A stretch of DNA of 64,000 bases from Pseudaminobacter soli (ex Zhang et al. 2022) (GCF_014595955.1 NZ_JABVCF010000003.1:372001-436000), one strand, 5' to 3'; shown: positions 26,689-37,036, counted from the first letter of the stretch. The notes: generated by a model not told the origin, from the sequence alone. A program made the numbers and translations.

Positions 26689-28005
26689 TCACTGCGCCGG
26701 TCGCCGCCCAGTGACGGGGAAGCGGGCGACCAGCCTCAGCCCCATCAGTGCGAAGACAAAGAACAGCCAGACGGGATCGGCGCGGCGGAAGAAAAAACTC
26801 TCCAGGAAGGCGTTCAGCGCCGTGAACATCAGGATCATCATGAAGAGATCGCCCATCAGCACGTTCTCGCGCAGCCGCGGCACCCGCAGATAGTCGATGA
26901 CCGGACTGACGAGCAACGCCCAGACCGCCACGCCGAGCGCCGGCAGGCCCATCGGGATGGCAACGTCGAGATAGCCGTTGTGGCCGTGGACGATGCCGCG
27001 GATGTCCCATTCGGCGTCGAAGGGCTTGCTCACGGTCTCCATGAAGGGAGTGCCCCAAAAACTCTCGAAGCCATAGCCGGTCCAGGGTTTTTGCATGATC
27101 ATTTCGCCGGCGAACCGCCAGAGCGTCGTGCGCCCGGTGAAAGTGAGCTCGGGGTAGTTCCAGGCAACGAACTCCCGCAACGGTTCGATGAAGACGACGC
27201 CAAGCGTTCCGAGCGCCGTGCCAGCGACGGAAAGCCAGAACAGCAGGGCGGTCAGCGGCCGCATGCCGAACAGGCCGGGAAGGGCAACCGCGATCATGGC
27301 CACCGGAACGAGGCCGGCCGTCGTTTTCGAGCCCGTATGGAGCATGAAGAACATCGCCAGCCCGAACAGGATCGCGCCCGGCAATTTGCGCCCGCGGCGC
27401 ATCAGGTAGAGCCCCGAGAACGACAGGCAGGCCATGACGGGTGCGGCGACGTTCTTGTGGGTGAACACCCCGCGCCACAGGCCCGCGTGTTCCGGCTCCA
27501 TCGAGTCGGCCGTGTGCTTTGCTTCGTTGGGGAAAAGCACGAGCCCAACATAACAGAGCGCCAGGACCACGAAGCCGGCCACCTCGATCGCGCGCGAGAA
27601 CGCATCTGCGTCTCGCGGGATGGAAAGCGCCGCGGCCATCGTCACGATACCGATAAGGGTGAAGGCCATGGCCCGCATGGCCGAGGGAGGGTCGGCGGCG
27701 TTGAACACAGAGAGCATCGCCAAAGCAATCAGCAGCAGAAACGAAGGGCTGAACAGTGCCGACATCACCCGGGGCGTGGCGTAGACGACGAGAGCCAGGA
27801 TGGAGATTGCGCCCAGCGAACCGTAACCCAGTTGGTTGACGATGTTGCCGCCCGTCTCGCCCGAGCCGGCGGGCTGGAACGGCTGGAACGAGATCATCAG
27901 CATCGCCAGCAGCACGCTGGCGATGGCCGTCGGCAGGTGCGGCGAAGAGAGAAACTGCGGCAGCGACTGCCGGTCAGTTCTTCTCGGGCTGACGATACTG
28001 CTCAT
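26689..28005 (-). CDS. O-antigen ligase/polymerase-like protein (Wzy/ExoQ type)
   Basis: 438 residues with about eleven hydrophobic helices. The long periplasmic loop contains GRTTLWRFAGEMIMQKPW and GIVHGHNGYLDVAIPMG, the H-x-x-x-L pattern of the Wzy_C/O-antigen-ligase family. ExoQ, which polymerises succinoglycan units in rhizobia, has this layout. The start at 28005 lies inside the end of the upstream glycosyltransferase gene, so the two are coupled. With the Wzx- and Wzz-like genes nearby it completes a Wzx/Wzy exopolysaccharide assembly line. Confidence 0.85.
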   Translation of the reverse strand: MSSIVSPRRTDRQSLPQFLSSPHLPTAIASVLLAMLMISFQPFQPAGSGETGGNIVNQLGYGSLGAISILALVVYATPRVMSALFSPSFLLLIALAMLSVFNAADPPSAMRAMAFTLIGIVTMAAALSIPRDADAFSRAIEVAGFVVLALCYVGLVLFPNEAKHTADSMEPEHAGLWRGVFTHKNVAAPVMACLSFSGLYLMRRGRKLPGAILFGLAMFFMLHTGSKTTAGLVPVAMIAVALPGLFGMRPLTALLFWLSVAGTALGTLGVVFIEPLREFVAWNYPELTFTGRTTLWRFAGEMIMQKPWTGYGFESFWGTPFMETVSKPFDAEWDIRGIVHGHNGYLDVAIPMGLPALGVAVWALLVSPVIDYLRVPRLRENVLMGDLFMMILMFTALNAFLESFFFRRADPVWLFFVFALMGLRLVARFPVTGRRPAQ

Positions 28006-28957
28006 TGGCGTATCCGAACTCGGCCATGAGCCGACCCGCAGCGACATAGACCGGGTACATGCCGATAGAAGCCGAACCCGTCTTCAGCAGGCGCAGGGCG
28101 CCACGCAAGGGAGAGGCGCCCAGCAGCGCCAGGCTCTTCAGCACGACCCTGGCATTCGCGAACGGCTTCCCGGTACGGCGCTTCTTCTCGACCAGCGTGG
28201 AGATCACGCCATTGCGGAGACTGCGCGCACGTATCCAGTCTCGCTCCACCCGCCGGGCCGGGACCGCCTCGCGTACGATCGCCTCCACGCACCAGGCGAG
28301 CCGAAAGCCCCGCTGCGAGGCGCGACTGAGGAAATCGGAATCGCCGCCGCCCATGAAGTTGAACTTCAGGTCGAGGAAGGGCCGCTCCATGGCGTCGAGC
28401 ACCGGACGGGTCACGAACAGGTTGCCTGACGAATAGAGCGCCGGGACGATCCCGGTCTGCCGGTACGGCGGGGCGAAGACCGGATGGCTTGCCCAGCGCG
28501 CGTGCGAGGGTTCGGCGAACACCGGCACCTGCGGACCGCCTACGATGTCGGCGCCAAGGTCGGACGCAGCATTGGCCAGCCGGTCGAGCCAGTCCGGATC
28601 GGCGATCTCGTCGTCGTCGATGACGGCGATCGCCCGAAGGTTGGGGAACTGCTCCAGCGCGATCTGCCAACCGGCGTTGTAGGCGCAGCAATTGCCGCGC
28701 TCATGCGCGACAATGACGAGGCCCTGCAGCGATCCCGACAGAAACGCAGGCGACGCGGCTTCCGCTCCTTCCCTGCCCTCCGCCTCGTTCTCGATGACGA
28801 CTATTGCGAAGCGCCGGGTGGTCCTCTGCGCGGCAAGCGACGCCAGCGTCGCCAGCAATTGCTGCGGGCGGCGGAACGTCGGCACGGTTATCGCGATCTC
28901 GATCGCGTCCCGGTCGAGGGACGGAAAGACCGCGGAGATGGTGACTGCAGTGGACAA
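27974..28957 (-). CDS. Family 2 glycosyltransferase (ExoU/ExoW-like)
   Basis: 327 residues beginning at a TTG (28957); no ATG or GTG in this frame precedes the conserved core. EIAITVPTFRRPQQLL is the nucleotide-binding start of GT-A enzymes. AVIDDDEIADPDWL supplies the D-x-D metal site and GGGDSDFLSRASQRG an acceptor-side acidic motif. ExoU-type transferases in the succinoglycan pathway share these traits. It heads the minus-strand pair with the polymerase and diverges from the 29139 gene. The 180-base gap between them should contain both promoters. Confidence 0.85.
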   Translation of the reverse strand: MSTAVTISAVFPSLDRDAIEIAITVPTFRRPQQLLATLASLAAQRTTRRFAIVVIENEAEGREGAEAASPAFLSGSLQGLVIVAHERGNCCAYNAGWQIALEQFPNLRAIAVIDDDEIADPDWLDRLANAASDLGADIVGGPQVPVFAEPSHARWASHPVFAPPYRQTGIVPALYSSGNLFVTRPVLDAMERPFLDLKFNFMGGGDSDFLSRASQRGFRLAWCVEAIVREAVPARRVERDWIRARSLRNGVISTLVEKKRRTGKPFANARVVLKSLALLGASPLRGALRLLKTGSASIGMYPVYVAAGRLMAEFGYANEQYRQPEKN

Positions 28958-29138
28958 AGAGAAAGCCTAGTCTCCGATGATCGCCGATCTCATCGCACCG
29001 AAGCCCATAAGGGTTCGTTAAACACCGGCGCGATTTCCAACGTCAGGCGATCAGCAATCGTGAACAATTGAACGATGATGTGGGGTCTTTATCAACCCTT
29101 GGCTGTCATCAGCTTGCCGGAAGATTCGGAATTCCGGA

Positions 29139-30308
29139 ATGCATCTTCTGTTCGCAACTTCGATCGTGCCCGACGGCTCGCTCGCCTCCGGCTACGAGAT
29201 CGCCAACGAGGCGATCGTCGACGCGCTGCGGCGCGCTGGCGTACGCGTGACCATCCTCGGCTTCACCTGGCCGGGCAGGAAGCCGTCCAATCCCGCCGAG
29301 ACGATCGTTCTCGGCGAGGTCGACGTGCGCAACGATAGTGCCTCGGCCATGCAGAAGGTCCGCTGGCTGGCGGAAGCAATGAAATCCGGTCTCACCGCAT
29401 CGTCCGCCAAGCTCCGCACCATCGGGTTTGATGAGGTGCGGGCTGCGATCCGCAAGGCGGGGCCGGTCGACGGCTATTTGCTCAACTCCGTGCAACTGGC
29501 CGGTGCGTTCGAGCCGTGCTTCCAGGACAAGCCGTTCCTGTTCGTCGCCCATAATGTCGAAGCGCAGTCGGCGCAGCAGAACGCGCGCACCGCGCCGGAT
29601 GCATTCCAGCGGCTGCTCTATCGCCGCGAGGCGCAGCTTCTGGGCGGCCTGGAAAGCCGGCTGTGCCGCAAGGCGCGCTTCGTCTACACGCTTGCGGACG
29701 AAGATCGCGCGGCGCTCGGCGTCCCCTCGGACGAGCGCTCGGCAGCCCTGCCGCTGGTGACGCGCTCTGCGCTCCCGGCTCCCGCCGCCAAAATCGCGTG
29801 CGATGCGACTCTTATAGGAACCTGGACGTGGCAGCCGAACCGGGTCGGGCTCGAATGGTTTCTCGCCGAAGTGGCGCCCCACCTGCCAGATGACTTCACG
29901 ATCCGCATTGCGGGTGCCGTGCCGGCGGGCATGACTTCATCGCATCCCGGCGTCAGCTTCGTGGGCCGCGTCGAGGATGCCCATAACTTCGTGCGCTCCG
30001 GCAAGGTCGTGCCTCTGATCAGCCGCGGCGGTACCGGCGTGCAATTGAAAACCATCGAGACGTTCGAGCTCGGCCTTCCGTCGGTCGCGACATCGAGTGC
30101 CCTGCGCGGAATCGCCTACAAGCCAGAGAACTGCGTAGTTGCGGATGAACCCGCAGCCTTCGCCACAGCGCTCCGGAACATGGCGGCCGGAAAGCCACGC
30201 GTCGTGGATGGCAGCGGCTTCCACAGGGCGCAATTGGCGGCGCTCGACCGGGCTATCGCCCAGGGCCTCGACGCGCTTCGGCCGACGAGGGTGGGGGCAT
30301 ACGCGTGA
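29139..30308 (+). CDS. Family 4-like glycosyltransferase
   Basis: A 389-residue GT-B protein. HLLFATSIVPDGSLASGYE opens the N-terminal domain. FLFVAHNVEAQSAQQN and later IGTWTWQPNRVGLEWFL, RIAGAVPAGM and KTIETFELGLPSVATSSALRG form the donor domain. The pattern matches exopolysaccharide glucosyltransferases of the ExoL/GumH kind. It overlaps the WecG-like gene (GTGA), which in turn overlaps the DUF6492 gene, so three genes form one translationally coupled operon. Confidence 0.8.
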   Translation: MHLLFATSIVPDGSLASGYEIANEAIVDALRRAGVRVTILGFTWPGRKPSNPAETIVLGEVDVRNDSASAMQKVRWLAEAMKSGLTASSAKLRTIGFDEVRAAIRKAGPVDGYLLNSVQLAGAFEPCFQDKPFLFVAHNVEAQSAQQNARTAPDAFQRLLYRREAQLLGGLESRLCRKARFVYTLADEDRAALGVPSDERSAALPLVTRSALPAPAAKIACDATLIGTWTWQPNRVGLEWFLAEVAPHLPDDFTIRIAGAVPAGMTSSHPGVSFVGRVEDAHNFVRSGKVVPLISRGGTGVQLKTIETFELGLPSVATSSALRGIAYKPENCVVADEPAAFATALRNMAAGKPRVVDGSGFHRAQLAALDRAIAQGLDALRPTRVGAYA

Positions 30309-31084
30309 ACACACACGCAAGATTCCTCGCGATAAGCGTAAGTGATTGGAAAGCTGTCCTCGGCATACCCGTCGCGAGCATTCCACGCGGCGAGGCGTTC
30401 AGGCTGCTTACGACCATCGTGGAACAAAGGCGTTTTACGCAGATCACATTTCTCAATGCTCATAATGCCAACCTGTCCGTGGCGGACGCGGATTTCGCCG
30501 CGGCGCTCAGGTCGTTTCTCGTGCTGCCAGACGGAATCGGCGTCGACCTCGCCGCAAAGATCCTTCATGGCGCGCCGTTCCCGGCGAACCTGAATGGCAC
30601 GGATTTCGTGCCCGGCTTCCTCCGCCAGGCACCGGCGCCGCTCACCGTTGGGCTGATCGGGGCAAAGCCGGAGAACGTCGAGGGAGCCGTGCGCAACTTC
30701 GCAACGCAAGCGCCCCAGCACCGGTTCGTGCTCATCAACGACGGCTATTTCACGCCACAGCAGGAACCCGGGATCCTGGAGCGCATTGCTTCCGTCCGGC
30801 CGGACGTCCTCCTCGTCGCCATGGGGGTTCCGCGCCAGGAACTCTGGATCGCCCGCAACCTGACGCCCCAGCACTGCACGGTTCCGATCGCGGTCGGCGC
30901 GCTGTTCGATTTCATGAGCGGCGCGGTGCCCCGCGCCCCGGAACTCGTGCGGCGCATGCGCTTGGAGTGGGTCTTCCGACTGACGATCGAGCCGAGCCGG
31001 CTGTGGCGCCGGTATGTGCTCGGCAATCCCCTCTTCCTTGCCCGGGTGCTTCGCGAGAAGGCGATGCAAAGACTGGAGGCATGA
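30305..31084 (+). CDS. WecG/TagA/CpsF-family glycosyltransferase
   Basis: 259 residues starting at GTG 30305. The family core is visible as TFLNAHNANLSVADADF, VLPDGIGVDLAAK, NGTDFVPGF and LLVAMGVPRQELW, with a basic amphipathic C-terminus that attaches such proteins to the membrane (RMRLEWVFRLTIEPSRLWRRY). These enzymes transfer an N-acetylmannosamine-like sugar or glucuronate to a lipid-linked intermediate. Its presence near a WecB epimerase elsewhere in the window is suggestive but not proof of the donor. Confidence 0.88.
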   Translation: MNTHARFLAISVSDWKAVLGIPVASIPRGEAFRLLTTIVEQRRFTQITFLNAHNANLSVADADFAAALRSFLVLPDGIGVDLAAKILHGAPFPANLNGTDFVPGFLRQAPAPLTVGLIGAKPENVEGAVRNFATQAPQHRFVLINDGYFTPQQEPGILERIASVRPDVLLVAMGVPRQELWIARNLTPQHCTVPIAVGALFDFMSGAVPRAPELVRRMRLEWVFRLTIEPSRLWRRYVLGNPLFLARVLREKAMQRLEA

Positions 31085-32010
31085 ACACACACGTTCCGCC
31101 CGTGGCTGGTGGAGAGCGCGTAGGCAGCGGCAAGCGGGAACCGCTTCGCGCCGCCTTGGTGACGGCGAGCTATGCGCCCGACTTCGAGCGATGCCGGCTG
31201 CTCTGCGAGACCGCGGACCGGCACGTCACAGGCATAACGCATCACTACATCCTGGTGGAGGGGCGTGACGTTCCCCTCTTCAGGCAGCTTGAGTCCTCGA
31301 AGCGCACCGTCGTGGACGAGCGCGACCTCCTGCCCGGCTGGCTGCGCGCCTTCGACGATCCCTTGAGCGGGTTCCGGCGACGGATCTGGCTCAGCCTGCG
31401 CACCCAGCCGCTGCGCGGATGGCATGTGCAGCAGCTCCGCCGCATCGGGATCGCAGCGCATGCCGCAGAGGACATGCTCGTCTTCTGCGATTCCGACGTG
31501 GCCTTCCTGAAGCCGTTCGATGTCTCGCGCTTCCGGCGCTCGGGCAAAACCAGGCTGTTCCGGCGCGACGGCGCGCTGTTGGGCGGCGGTCTCGACGAGC
31601 ACCGAGTATGGTCGACGAATGCCGCAAGCGCGCTCGGCCTAAAACCGGGCATCGGCGATGGCCACGATTACATCACCACCCTGATCGCCTGGGATAGACC
31701 GACCGTGCAGGCGATGTGCCGCCGGATCGAGGAGATCACCGGGCGGCATTGGGTCGCCGCCCTCGGCAGGGCGCGGCGGTTTTCGGAGTGCCTGACCTAC
31801 GGGCGCTATGTCGACGATATTACTGGCGGCAAGGGCCACTTCCACGATTCCCAGGAATTCTGCCGCGTCCAATGGGACGGCAAACCGATGTCCGACGCCG
31901 AATTCCGCACCTTCGTGGAGCGGATGTCGCCGACTGAGGTCGCGATCGGCATCCAGTCCTTCATCGGCACCGATATCGCCCGCATCCGCAGGCTGGTGGC
32001 GGGCGGCTAG
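31081..32010 (+). CDS. DUF6492-type protein, probable glycan-synthesis enzyme
   Basis: 309 residues from an ATG at 31081 that overlaps the upstream stop (ATGA); a longer in-frame start at 30967 would overlap the WecG-like gene extensively. ALVTASYAPDFERCRLL and MLVFCDSDVAFLKPF (a D-x-D-like pair) recall GT-A glycosyltransferases. The end GGKGHFHDSQEFC is conserved-looking. I recognise this as the DUF6492 type, found in exopolysaccharide clusters but not biochemically defined as far as I know. Its place in the coupled operon supports a role in sugar transfer. Confidence 0.75.
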   Translation: MNTHVPPVAGGERVGSGKREPLRAALVTASYAPDFERCRLLCETADRHVTGITHHYILVEGRDVPLFRQLESSKRTVVDERDLLPGWLRAFDDPLSGFRRRIWLSLRTQPLRGWHVQQLRRIGIAAHAAEDMLVFCDSDVAFLKPFDVSRFRRSGKTRLFRRDGALLGGGLDEHRVWSTNAASALGLKPGIGDGHDYITTLIAWDRPTVQAMCRRIEEITGRHWVAALGRARRFSECLTYGRYVDDITGGKGHFHDSQEFCRVQWDGKPMSDAEFRTFVERMSPTEVAIGIQSFIGTDIARIRRLVAGG

Positions 32011-32016
32011 CGGCGG

Positions 32017-33312
32017 TCAGATGCGCTTGGCCGGCAGCCTCAGGGCCGAATAAGTCAGCGCTGCCGAACCAAGATAGAGCAGCGCGAAGGCACCGTTGAG
32101 CATCCAGAGAAGCTCAGCGGGCTCCTCGTTGTGCAGGAGTAGCAGCGCAAGCAAGATGGCTTTTCCTGCTCCAAGCAGGGCCAGATTGAGGGCGCGTAGC
32201 GCTGTCTGGCCGCGCGCGAACAGCAGTTCCGCATGGTACTCCACCAGATTGCGCAGCCCCGGAATCGCCAACGCGAAGGAGACCAGCCCCGCTGCCTGGG
32301 CGATGTTTCGGCCGAGCGCGTTGGGGAAGAAATGAAGGACCAGGGCGAGGAACATAAGCGCCGCGGTCGAGATGACGAACACGCCAATTTCGATCCCCGC
32401 CTTCAGCCTGAGGTTGGACAATAGCGCGGGTGCGCGCATCATCTTCTGCACCAGCATCATCGTGAAGGTGCGGATCGGGATCGCGGTGAGGTCCACCAGC
32501 CGCATGATCACCGCGTAAATGCCAGCAAGGTTCGCCCCGCCGATCGCCAGCACGATGAACTTGTCGAACTCCATCTGCAGGTAGAAGAGCACCTCGGCGC
32601 CGGCGACATAGAGCGCATCAGGCAAGCGCCGCCAGTAGAGCCGGCCTCTCAGCCGCAGCCGCTGGCGCGGATAGAACATCGCGAAGGCGAACACCGCGAC
32701 CGCGAGATTGGCGCTGAGATAGTACCCCGACCAGGTTGCAAGCGACGGGTCCGCCTGGAGCATGAACAGGATCGCCGCAAGCGCGCGAGCCGCCGTACCC
32801 AGGATGGTGAGTAGCGAGCCGCGCCCGAAGAAGCCCAGCCCGTTGTTGACGATGATGACCAGTTCGACGGGCCGCCAAAACAGCGCCTCGGCGACGATGA
32901 TGAGCGCGAACACCGAAATAAGCAGCGAGCCTTCGAAGAAGAGCAGGTAGACGAGCCCTGCCGCCGCGGCGAGCACCGGAAGCGACAGGGCCGAGAGCAG
33001 CAGAAAGCCTGCCGTGAAGGTGCCGATCAGTGACGGCCGTACCGTCGCGACACGGTAGAGCGTGGAGATAAAGCCGAAGCTGAGAATGCGCGACAGCATC
33101 ACGCCGGCGGCAGAGGCCGCGGCGAAGATGCCGAAATCAGCGAGCGGAAGCGTATTCGCCAGGAAGATGAAGTAGGCAAGCGAGAAGACGAGGCGCCCGG
33201 CCGACCCACTGATCGCAGCCAGATAGTCGCGCAGCAGCGCGCGACGCTCCCGGACGAGCGAGGTCAGGCGCGCCAGCCGCCACCGCGGCCGGCTGTCGTA
33301 GGAACTGGTCAT
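32017..33312 (-). CDS. Wzx-type polysaccharide flippase-like membrane protein
   Basis: A 431-residue, very hydrophobic protein with about twelve helices and short loops (SAGRLVFSLAYFIFLANTL at the start). The organisation is that of the MOP/Wzx exporter family, which flips lipid-linked repeat units across the inner membrane. It is convergent with the DUF6492 gene (six bases between stops). A polymerase and co-polymerase for the same route flank this region. The upstream ribosome site is weak, and the ATG at 33312 is the only reasonable one. Confidence 0.82.
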   Translation of the reverse strand: MTSSYDSRPRWRLARLTSLVRERRALLRDYLAAISGSAGRLVFSLAYFIFLANTLPLADFGIFAAASAAGVMLSRILSFGFISTLYRVATVRPSLIGTFTAGFLLLSALSLPVLAAAAGLVYLLFFEGSLLISVFALIIVAEALFWRPVELVIIVNNGLGFFGRGSLLTILGTAARALAAILFMLQADPSLATWSGYYLSANLAVAVFAFAMFYPRQRLRLRGRLYWRRLPDALYVAGAEVLFYLQMEFDKFIVLAIGGANLAGIYAVIMRLVDLTAIPIRTFTMMLVQKMMRAPALLSNLRLKAGIEIGVFVISTAALMFLALVLHFFPNALGRNIAQAAGLVSFALAIPGLRNLVEYHAELLFARGQTALRALNLALLGAGKAILLALLLLHNEEPAELLWMLNGAFALLYLGSAALTYSALRLPAKRI

Positions 33313-33489
33313 CGCCGCGAATGTAGCGGCGAATGCTTAAACCGGCGTTCAAACCAAGTTTCGACTTGGAATCGACTGGCGCGGCCTATCGCTTGCACGA
33401 ATTAACCTTCTGTTACCTATGGGTGTTTAGGGTCACTTAACGGCTCGCTCATCCACCCCCGCGATCCGTAGAAACTCGCGTGAAAATCG

Positions 33490-35979
33490 ATGCTGGAACG
33501 GGACGACAAGGACAGCCCCCCTGACGAGCGCTCCCTGCTGTCGCTCGCGGACAGGCTGCGCACCGAGTCTGCGCCCCCGAACTCGCGGCTGAAAAATGCC
33601 GTAGCCCAAGCGCGAGCAGAGCGGAATCCGGCTACGCGCGATCGGCTTCCGCGCTCGCGCAGAGTGTCACAGAAGACCCCGCTGCTCGCCGCTCTGGAGA
33701 GCGCCCGCGAGGAAGACGCCTCGAAAAATCCGACAAGCTGGTCGCATCGCGCCTCGAATTGGCTTGGAAATCTCACAGGGCGCAGTGAGGCTGGCTCTGC
33801 CCCTAGTCACCGGTCCGAAGCGGCCGCAGGGCCAGGGTTTGAGGCCCGTACGGAACAAGCCGCCAAAGCGCGTGCGTCCTGGACGGCCAAAGCAAGAATT
33901 TCCCAAACCGTCGAAGACGACCGCTCGAGAGACGCCCGCCAATCCGGCAAAGAGGCCTCAGCGGGCGCGATCCACCACGGCAAAATCGGCGAGTCAGGAT
34001 TCCCAGTGGAGTCTGGCTTGAGGGCGAATACGCCAAGCCTTCACCTGCATTCGACCCAATCGACCTCCCTCCCCCTGCCCGGCGCTGCGGTGGTCTCCGA
34101 ATCGGAAGTCGTGTCGCCTCCTGGCGGCGGCATCTGGCAGCCCCTGATCGACCCGGCGGTGGTGCTGCGCGGGATTGTCCGGTCCAGATTGCTGATCCTG
34201 GCCAGCACCGTCGCGGGAGCGCTGATCGGTGTGATGGTCGCACTCAACACCCCGAAACAATATTACGCGGCGGCGGAGTTGCTCGCCGACCCCCGGGACC
34301 TCAATCTGGTCGAGCGGGAGCTGACGCAGTCCGGCATCTCCAACGAGGCGACGCTCGCCATCGTGGAGAACCAGGTGCGGATCCTGACCTCCGGCACCGT
34401 CATTTCCAAGGTGATCGACAGGCTCAATCTTGCCCAGGATCCCGAGTTCAATGGCCAGGATGGTGGACTGAGCCTACGGGGCCTCCTTTCTTCGCTGCTC
34501 TCACGCTCGGACGGCAACGATGATCCAGGCCGACGCTACGCGCTGGCGGCTACGAACCTGCACGAAAAACTCAACGTCCAGCGCGGAGGCAAGACCTTCG
34601 TGATCGGCGTGGGCGTGACCACTCAGGACCCGGAGAAATCCGCCCTCATCGCCAACACGATGACCGACGTGTTCCTCGAGAGCTACGGCCAGCTCCAGTC
34701 GAATGCGGCCGGGCGCGCTGCAACCGAACTGAACTCCAAGCTGGACGAGCTGCGCGCCAGTGTCGAAGCCGCCGAACGCACCGTGGAGACCTTCAAGGCC
34801 GAGAATGACCTTATTGGCGCTCAGGGCCGGTTGATAACCGACGACGAGATCCTCAAGCTCAACGACCAGCTTGCCACCGCCCGCGCACACACACTCGAGC
34901 TTAATGCGCGCGCCGCCTCGGCCCGCAGCGCGAATGCCAACGACGTCCTGACCGGCTCGCTTCCGGAAGAGCTCGCGTCGCCTTCGATGCAGGAGCTTCG
35001 GGCGCAGTATTCGGCGCTGAAGGGCGAAGTCGACCGGCTGTCGGTGCGACTCGGACCGAGGCATCCGCAGTTGCAGGCGCTGCAATCCCAACTCTCCGGG
35101 GCGCGCAGCCTGATCGAGGCGGAGATCAGGCGCATATCGGGATCCATCCAAACGGAGCTGAAGCGCGCCGTTCAGTTGGAACAGGAACTGTCCTCGCGTC
35201 TCGCGCAGTTGAAGGTTCGCCAGGGCAATCTCAGCAACGAGATGGTGACCCTGCGCGAGCTGGAACGCGATGCCACGGCCAAGCGCGCTGTGTACGAGTC
35301 TTTCCTTCTCAGGGCCCGCGAGACCGGCGAGCAGCAGGGCATCAACAGCGCCAACATCAGCGTCATTTCGAAGGCGCACCCACCGCTCGAATCCGAGCCT
35401 CCGTCGCGAAGCACCATCGTGCTCGCCAGCACTTTTCTTGGTCTGCTGGCCGGCGTGGGCCTGGGTGTCGTGCGCGGAACGGCGGCCGGCCTGCGCGACC
35501 GGCTCAGCGGCACCGAACGGACGAGACTATTGCGCCGACGGCGGCGTCCGGTGACCATGTTCGACCAGGACAATCCGGTTGAAACCGCCGGCCCGTCATT
35601 CGCCGAACCTGTCGAGGGCCGCCGGTCCCAACCGCTTCAGTCAGTGGCGGGGGTGCCGGATGCCTACCTGCATCACTCCGACGGCGCGCTGTATGCGGCC
35701 GCGGCGCCGGGTCAGCCCCTGACCAATCCTCATCCGACAGCGGAAGCCCGGTACCGGCCGCATGCGATGACCGAACCGCCATCGCCCTATCCCTTCAGCC
35801 CGGCGGCGGCTCCGGCATACCGTGCAACCGAACCGCGCCCTGCCCCCCGGCATCAGCGTGTGGAGCCAAATGCGTCCAAATCCGAGGCCACGATCGAAGA
35901 GATCCGATCGAGTCTGCAGGAGTGCCGCGATGCGATCCGGGAACTCGCCGAGCAGCGCTCGCGTCGCCGCTATTTCTGA
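33490..35979 (+). CDS. Wzz/GumC-type polysaccharide co-polymerase with long N-terminal extension
   Basis: 829 residues. The first ~205 residues are polar, low-complexity and probably disordered. The Wzz domain begins near 215, with helix one at about 235-255 (LILASTVAGALIGVMVAL) and helix two at about 643-665 (IVLASTFLGLLAGVGLG). Between them lies a long periplasmic coiled coil (residues about 410-610). The C-terminal tail of ~160 residues is Pro/Ala-rich. No Walker A kinase motif is present, unlike ExoP or Wzc, so tyrosine kinase activity would need a separate protein. It controls chain length and export with the nearby Wzx/Wzy-like genes. Confidence 0.85.
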   Translation: MLERDDKDSPPDERSLLSLADRLRTESAPPNSRLKNAVAQARAERNPATRDRLPRSRRVSQKTPLLAALESAREEDASKNPTSWSHRASNWLGNLTGRSEAGSAPSHRSEAAAGPGFEARTEQAAKARASWTAKARISQTVEDDRSRDARQSGKEASAGAIHHGKIGESGFPVESGLRANTPSLHLHSTQSTSLPLPGAAVVSESEVVSPPGGGIWQPLIDPAVVLRGIVRSRLLILASTVAGALIGVMVALNTPKQYYAAAELLADPRDLNLVERELTQSGISNEATLAIVENQVRILTSGTVISKVIDRLNLAQDPEFNGQDGGLSLRGLLSSLLSRSDGNDDPGRRYALAATNLHEKLNVQRGGKTFVIGVGVTTQDPEKSALIANTMTDVFLESYGQLQSNAAGRAATELNSKLDELRASVEAAERTVETFKAENDLIGAQGRLITDDEILKLNDQLATARAHTLELNARAASARSANANDVLTGSLPEELASPSMQELRAQYSALKGEVDRLSVRLGPRHPQLQALQSQLSGARSLIEAEIRRISGSIQTELKRAVQLEQELSSRLAQLKVRQGNLSNEMVTLRELERDATAKRAVYESFLLRARETGEQQGINSANISVISKAHPPLESEPPSRSTIVLASTFLGLLAGVGLGVVRGTAAGLRDRLSGTERTRLLRRRRRPVTMFDQDNPVETAGPSFAEPVEGRRSQPLQSVAGVPDAYLHHSDGALYAAAAPGQPLTNPHPTAEARYRPHAMTEPPSPYPFSPAAAPAYRATEPRPAPRHQRVEPNASKSEATIEEIRSSLQECRDAIRELAEQRSRRRYF

Positions 35980-36090
35980 GCGGACGCTGCCTTGGCGCGT
36001 TTTCTTCAGTGTGCGACGCTATGGCAGGGTTGCCTGCGGCATTTTTGACCAGTATTCGCCTCCGGTAGAAAATTGCGGGGGATTCCGACC

Positions 36091-36990
36091 ATGGCGGATA
36101 TCATCGACGGCAAGGCCGTAGCCGAGGACGTGGTTTCGCGGGTGAAGAGCCTCGCGGCCGAACTAAAGGCCAAGAACGGTGTCGTGCCTGGGCTTGCGGT
36201 GGTGATCGTCGGCGAGGATCCGGCCAGCCAGGTCTACGTCTCGTCCAAGGGCAAGAAGGCCAAGGAGTGCGGCTTCCATTCGGTACAGCACACGCTTCCC
36301 GCCGAAACCACCGAGCGCGACCTTCTGAAGCTGATCGATGAGCTGAACTCCGACGATGCCATCCACGGCATCCTCGTCCAGCTCCCGCTGCCGAAGCACA
36401 TCGATTCCGGCCGCATCATCCAGGCGATCTCGCCGGAGAAGGACGTCGACGGCTTTCATTTCGTCAATGTCGGCAAGCTCGGCACTGGCGAACTGGAAAC
36501 CGCATTCGTGCCTTGCACGCCTGCCGGCTCCATGCTGCTGATCGAGCGCGTGCGCGGCAAGGACCTTTCCGGCCTCAACGCGGTGGTGGTCGGTCGCTCT
36601 AACATCGTCGGCAAGCCGATGGCCAACCTGCTGCTCGCCGCAAACTGCACCGTGACGATTGCCCACAGCCGCACCAAGGACCTGCCGGCGCTCTGCCGTA
36701 CCGCCGACATCCTGGTCGCAGCGGTCGGACGGCCGGAGATGATCAAGGGCGACTGGGTGAACCCCGGCGCCACCGTCATCGATGTCGGCATCAACCGCGT
36801 ACCGGCGCCCGAGAAGGGCGAAGGCAAGGGCAAGCTGGTCGGCGACGTTGCCTTTGACGAGGCGGCCAAGAATGCCGGCGCGATCACGCCGGTGCCAGGG
36901 GGCGTCGGCCCCATGACCATCGCCCTGCTGATGGCCAATACGGTGGTCTCGGCCTACCTGCGCGCCGGGCTGGCGCGTCCCACCTTCTGA
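36091..36990 (+). CDS. folD: Bifunctional methylenetetrahydrofolate dehydrogenase/cyclohydrolase
   Basis: 299 residues; the enzyme interconverts 5,10-methylene- and 10-formyl-tetrahydrofolate using NADP. ATG 36091 follows a GGGGGA site. [13 protein letters not shown] contains the catalytic lysine, QLPLPKHID the substrate-binding stretch, and [17 protein letters not shown]-type residues ([14 protein letters not shown]) the conserved C-terminal signature. [16 protein letters not shown] is the NADP site. A housekeeping gene located between the exopolysaccharide and capsule blocks. Confidence 0.97.
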   Translation: MADIIDGKAVAEDVVSRVKSLAAELKAKNGVVPGLAVVIVGEDPASQVYVSSKGKKAKECGFHSVQHTLPAETTERDLLKLIDELNSDDAIHGILVQLPLPKHIDSGRIIQAISPEKDVDGFHFVNVGKLGTGELETAFVPCTPAGSMLLIERVRGKDLSGLNAVVVGRSNIVGKPMANLLLAANCTVTIAHSRTKDLPALCRTADILVAAVGRPEMIKGDWVNPGATVIDVGINRVPAPEKGEGKGKLVGDVAFDEAAKNAGAITPVPGGVGPMTIALLMANTVVSAYLRAGLARPTF

Positions 36991-37036
36991 TCAGGGCGGC
37001 GCCTTGCGCCCAGGCGTTGCCAGGCAGACGGCGTCA

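Noticed and set aside
25921-28029. 702-residue plus-strand open frame
   Set aside because: It is antisense to proC and the Wzy-like gene; the composition (many H, R, D, Q) is that of a shadow frame with no domain.
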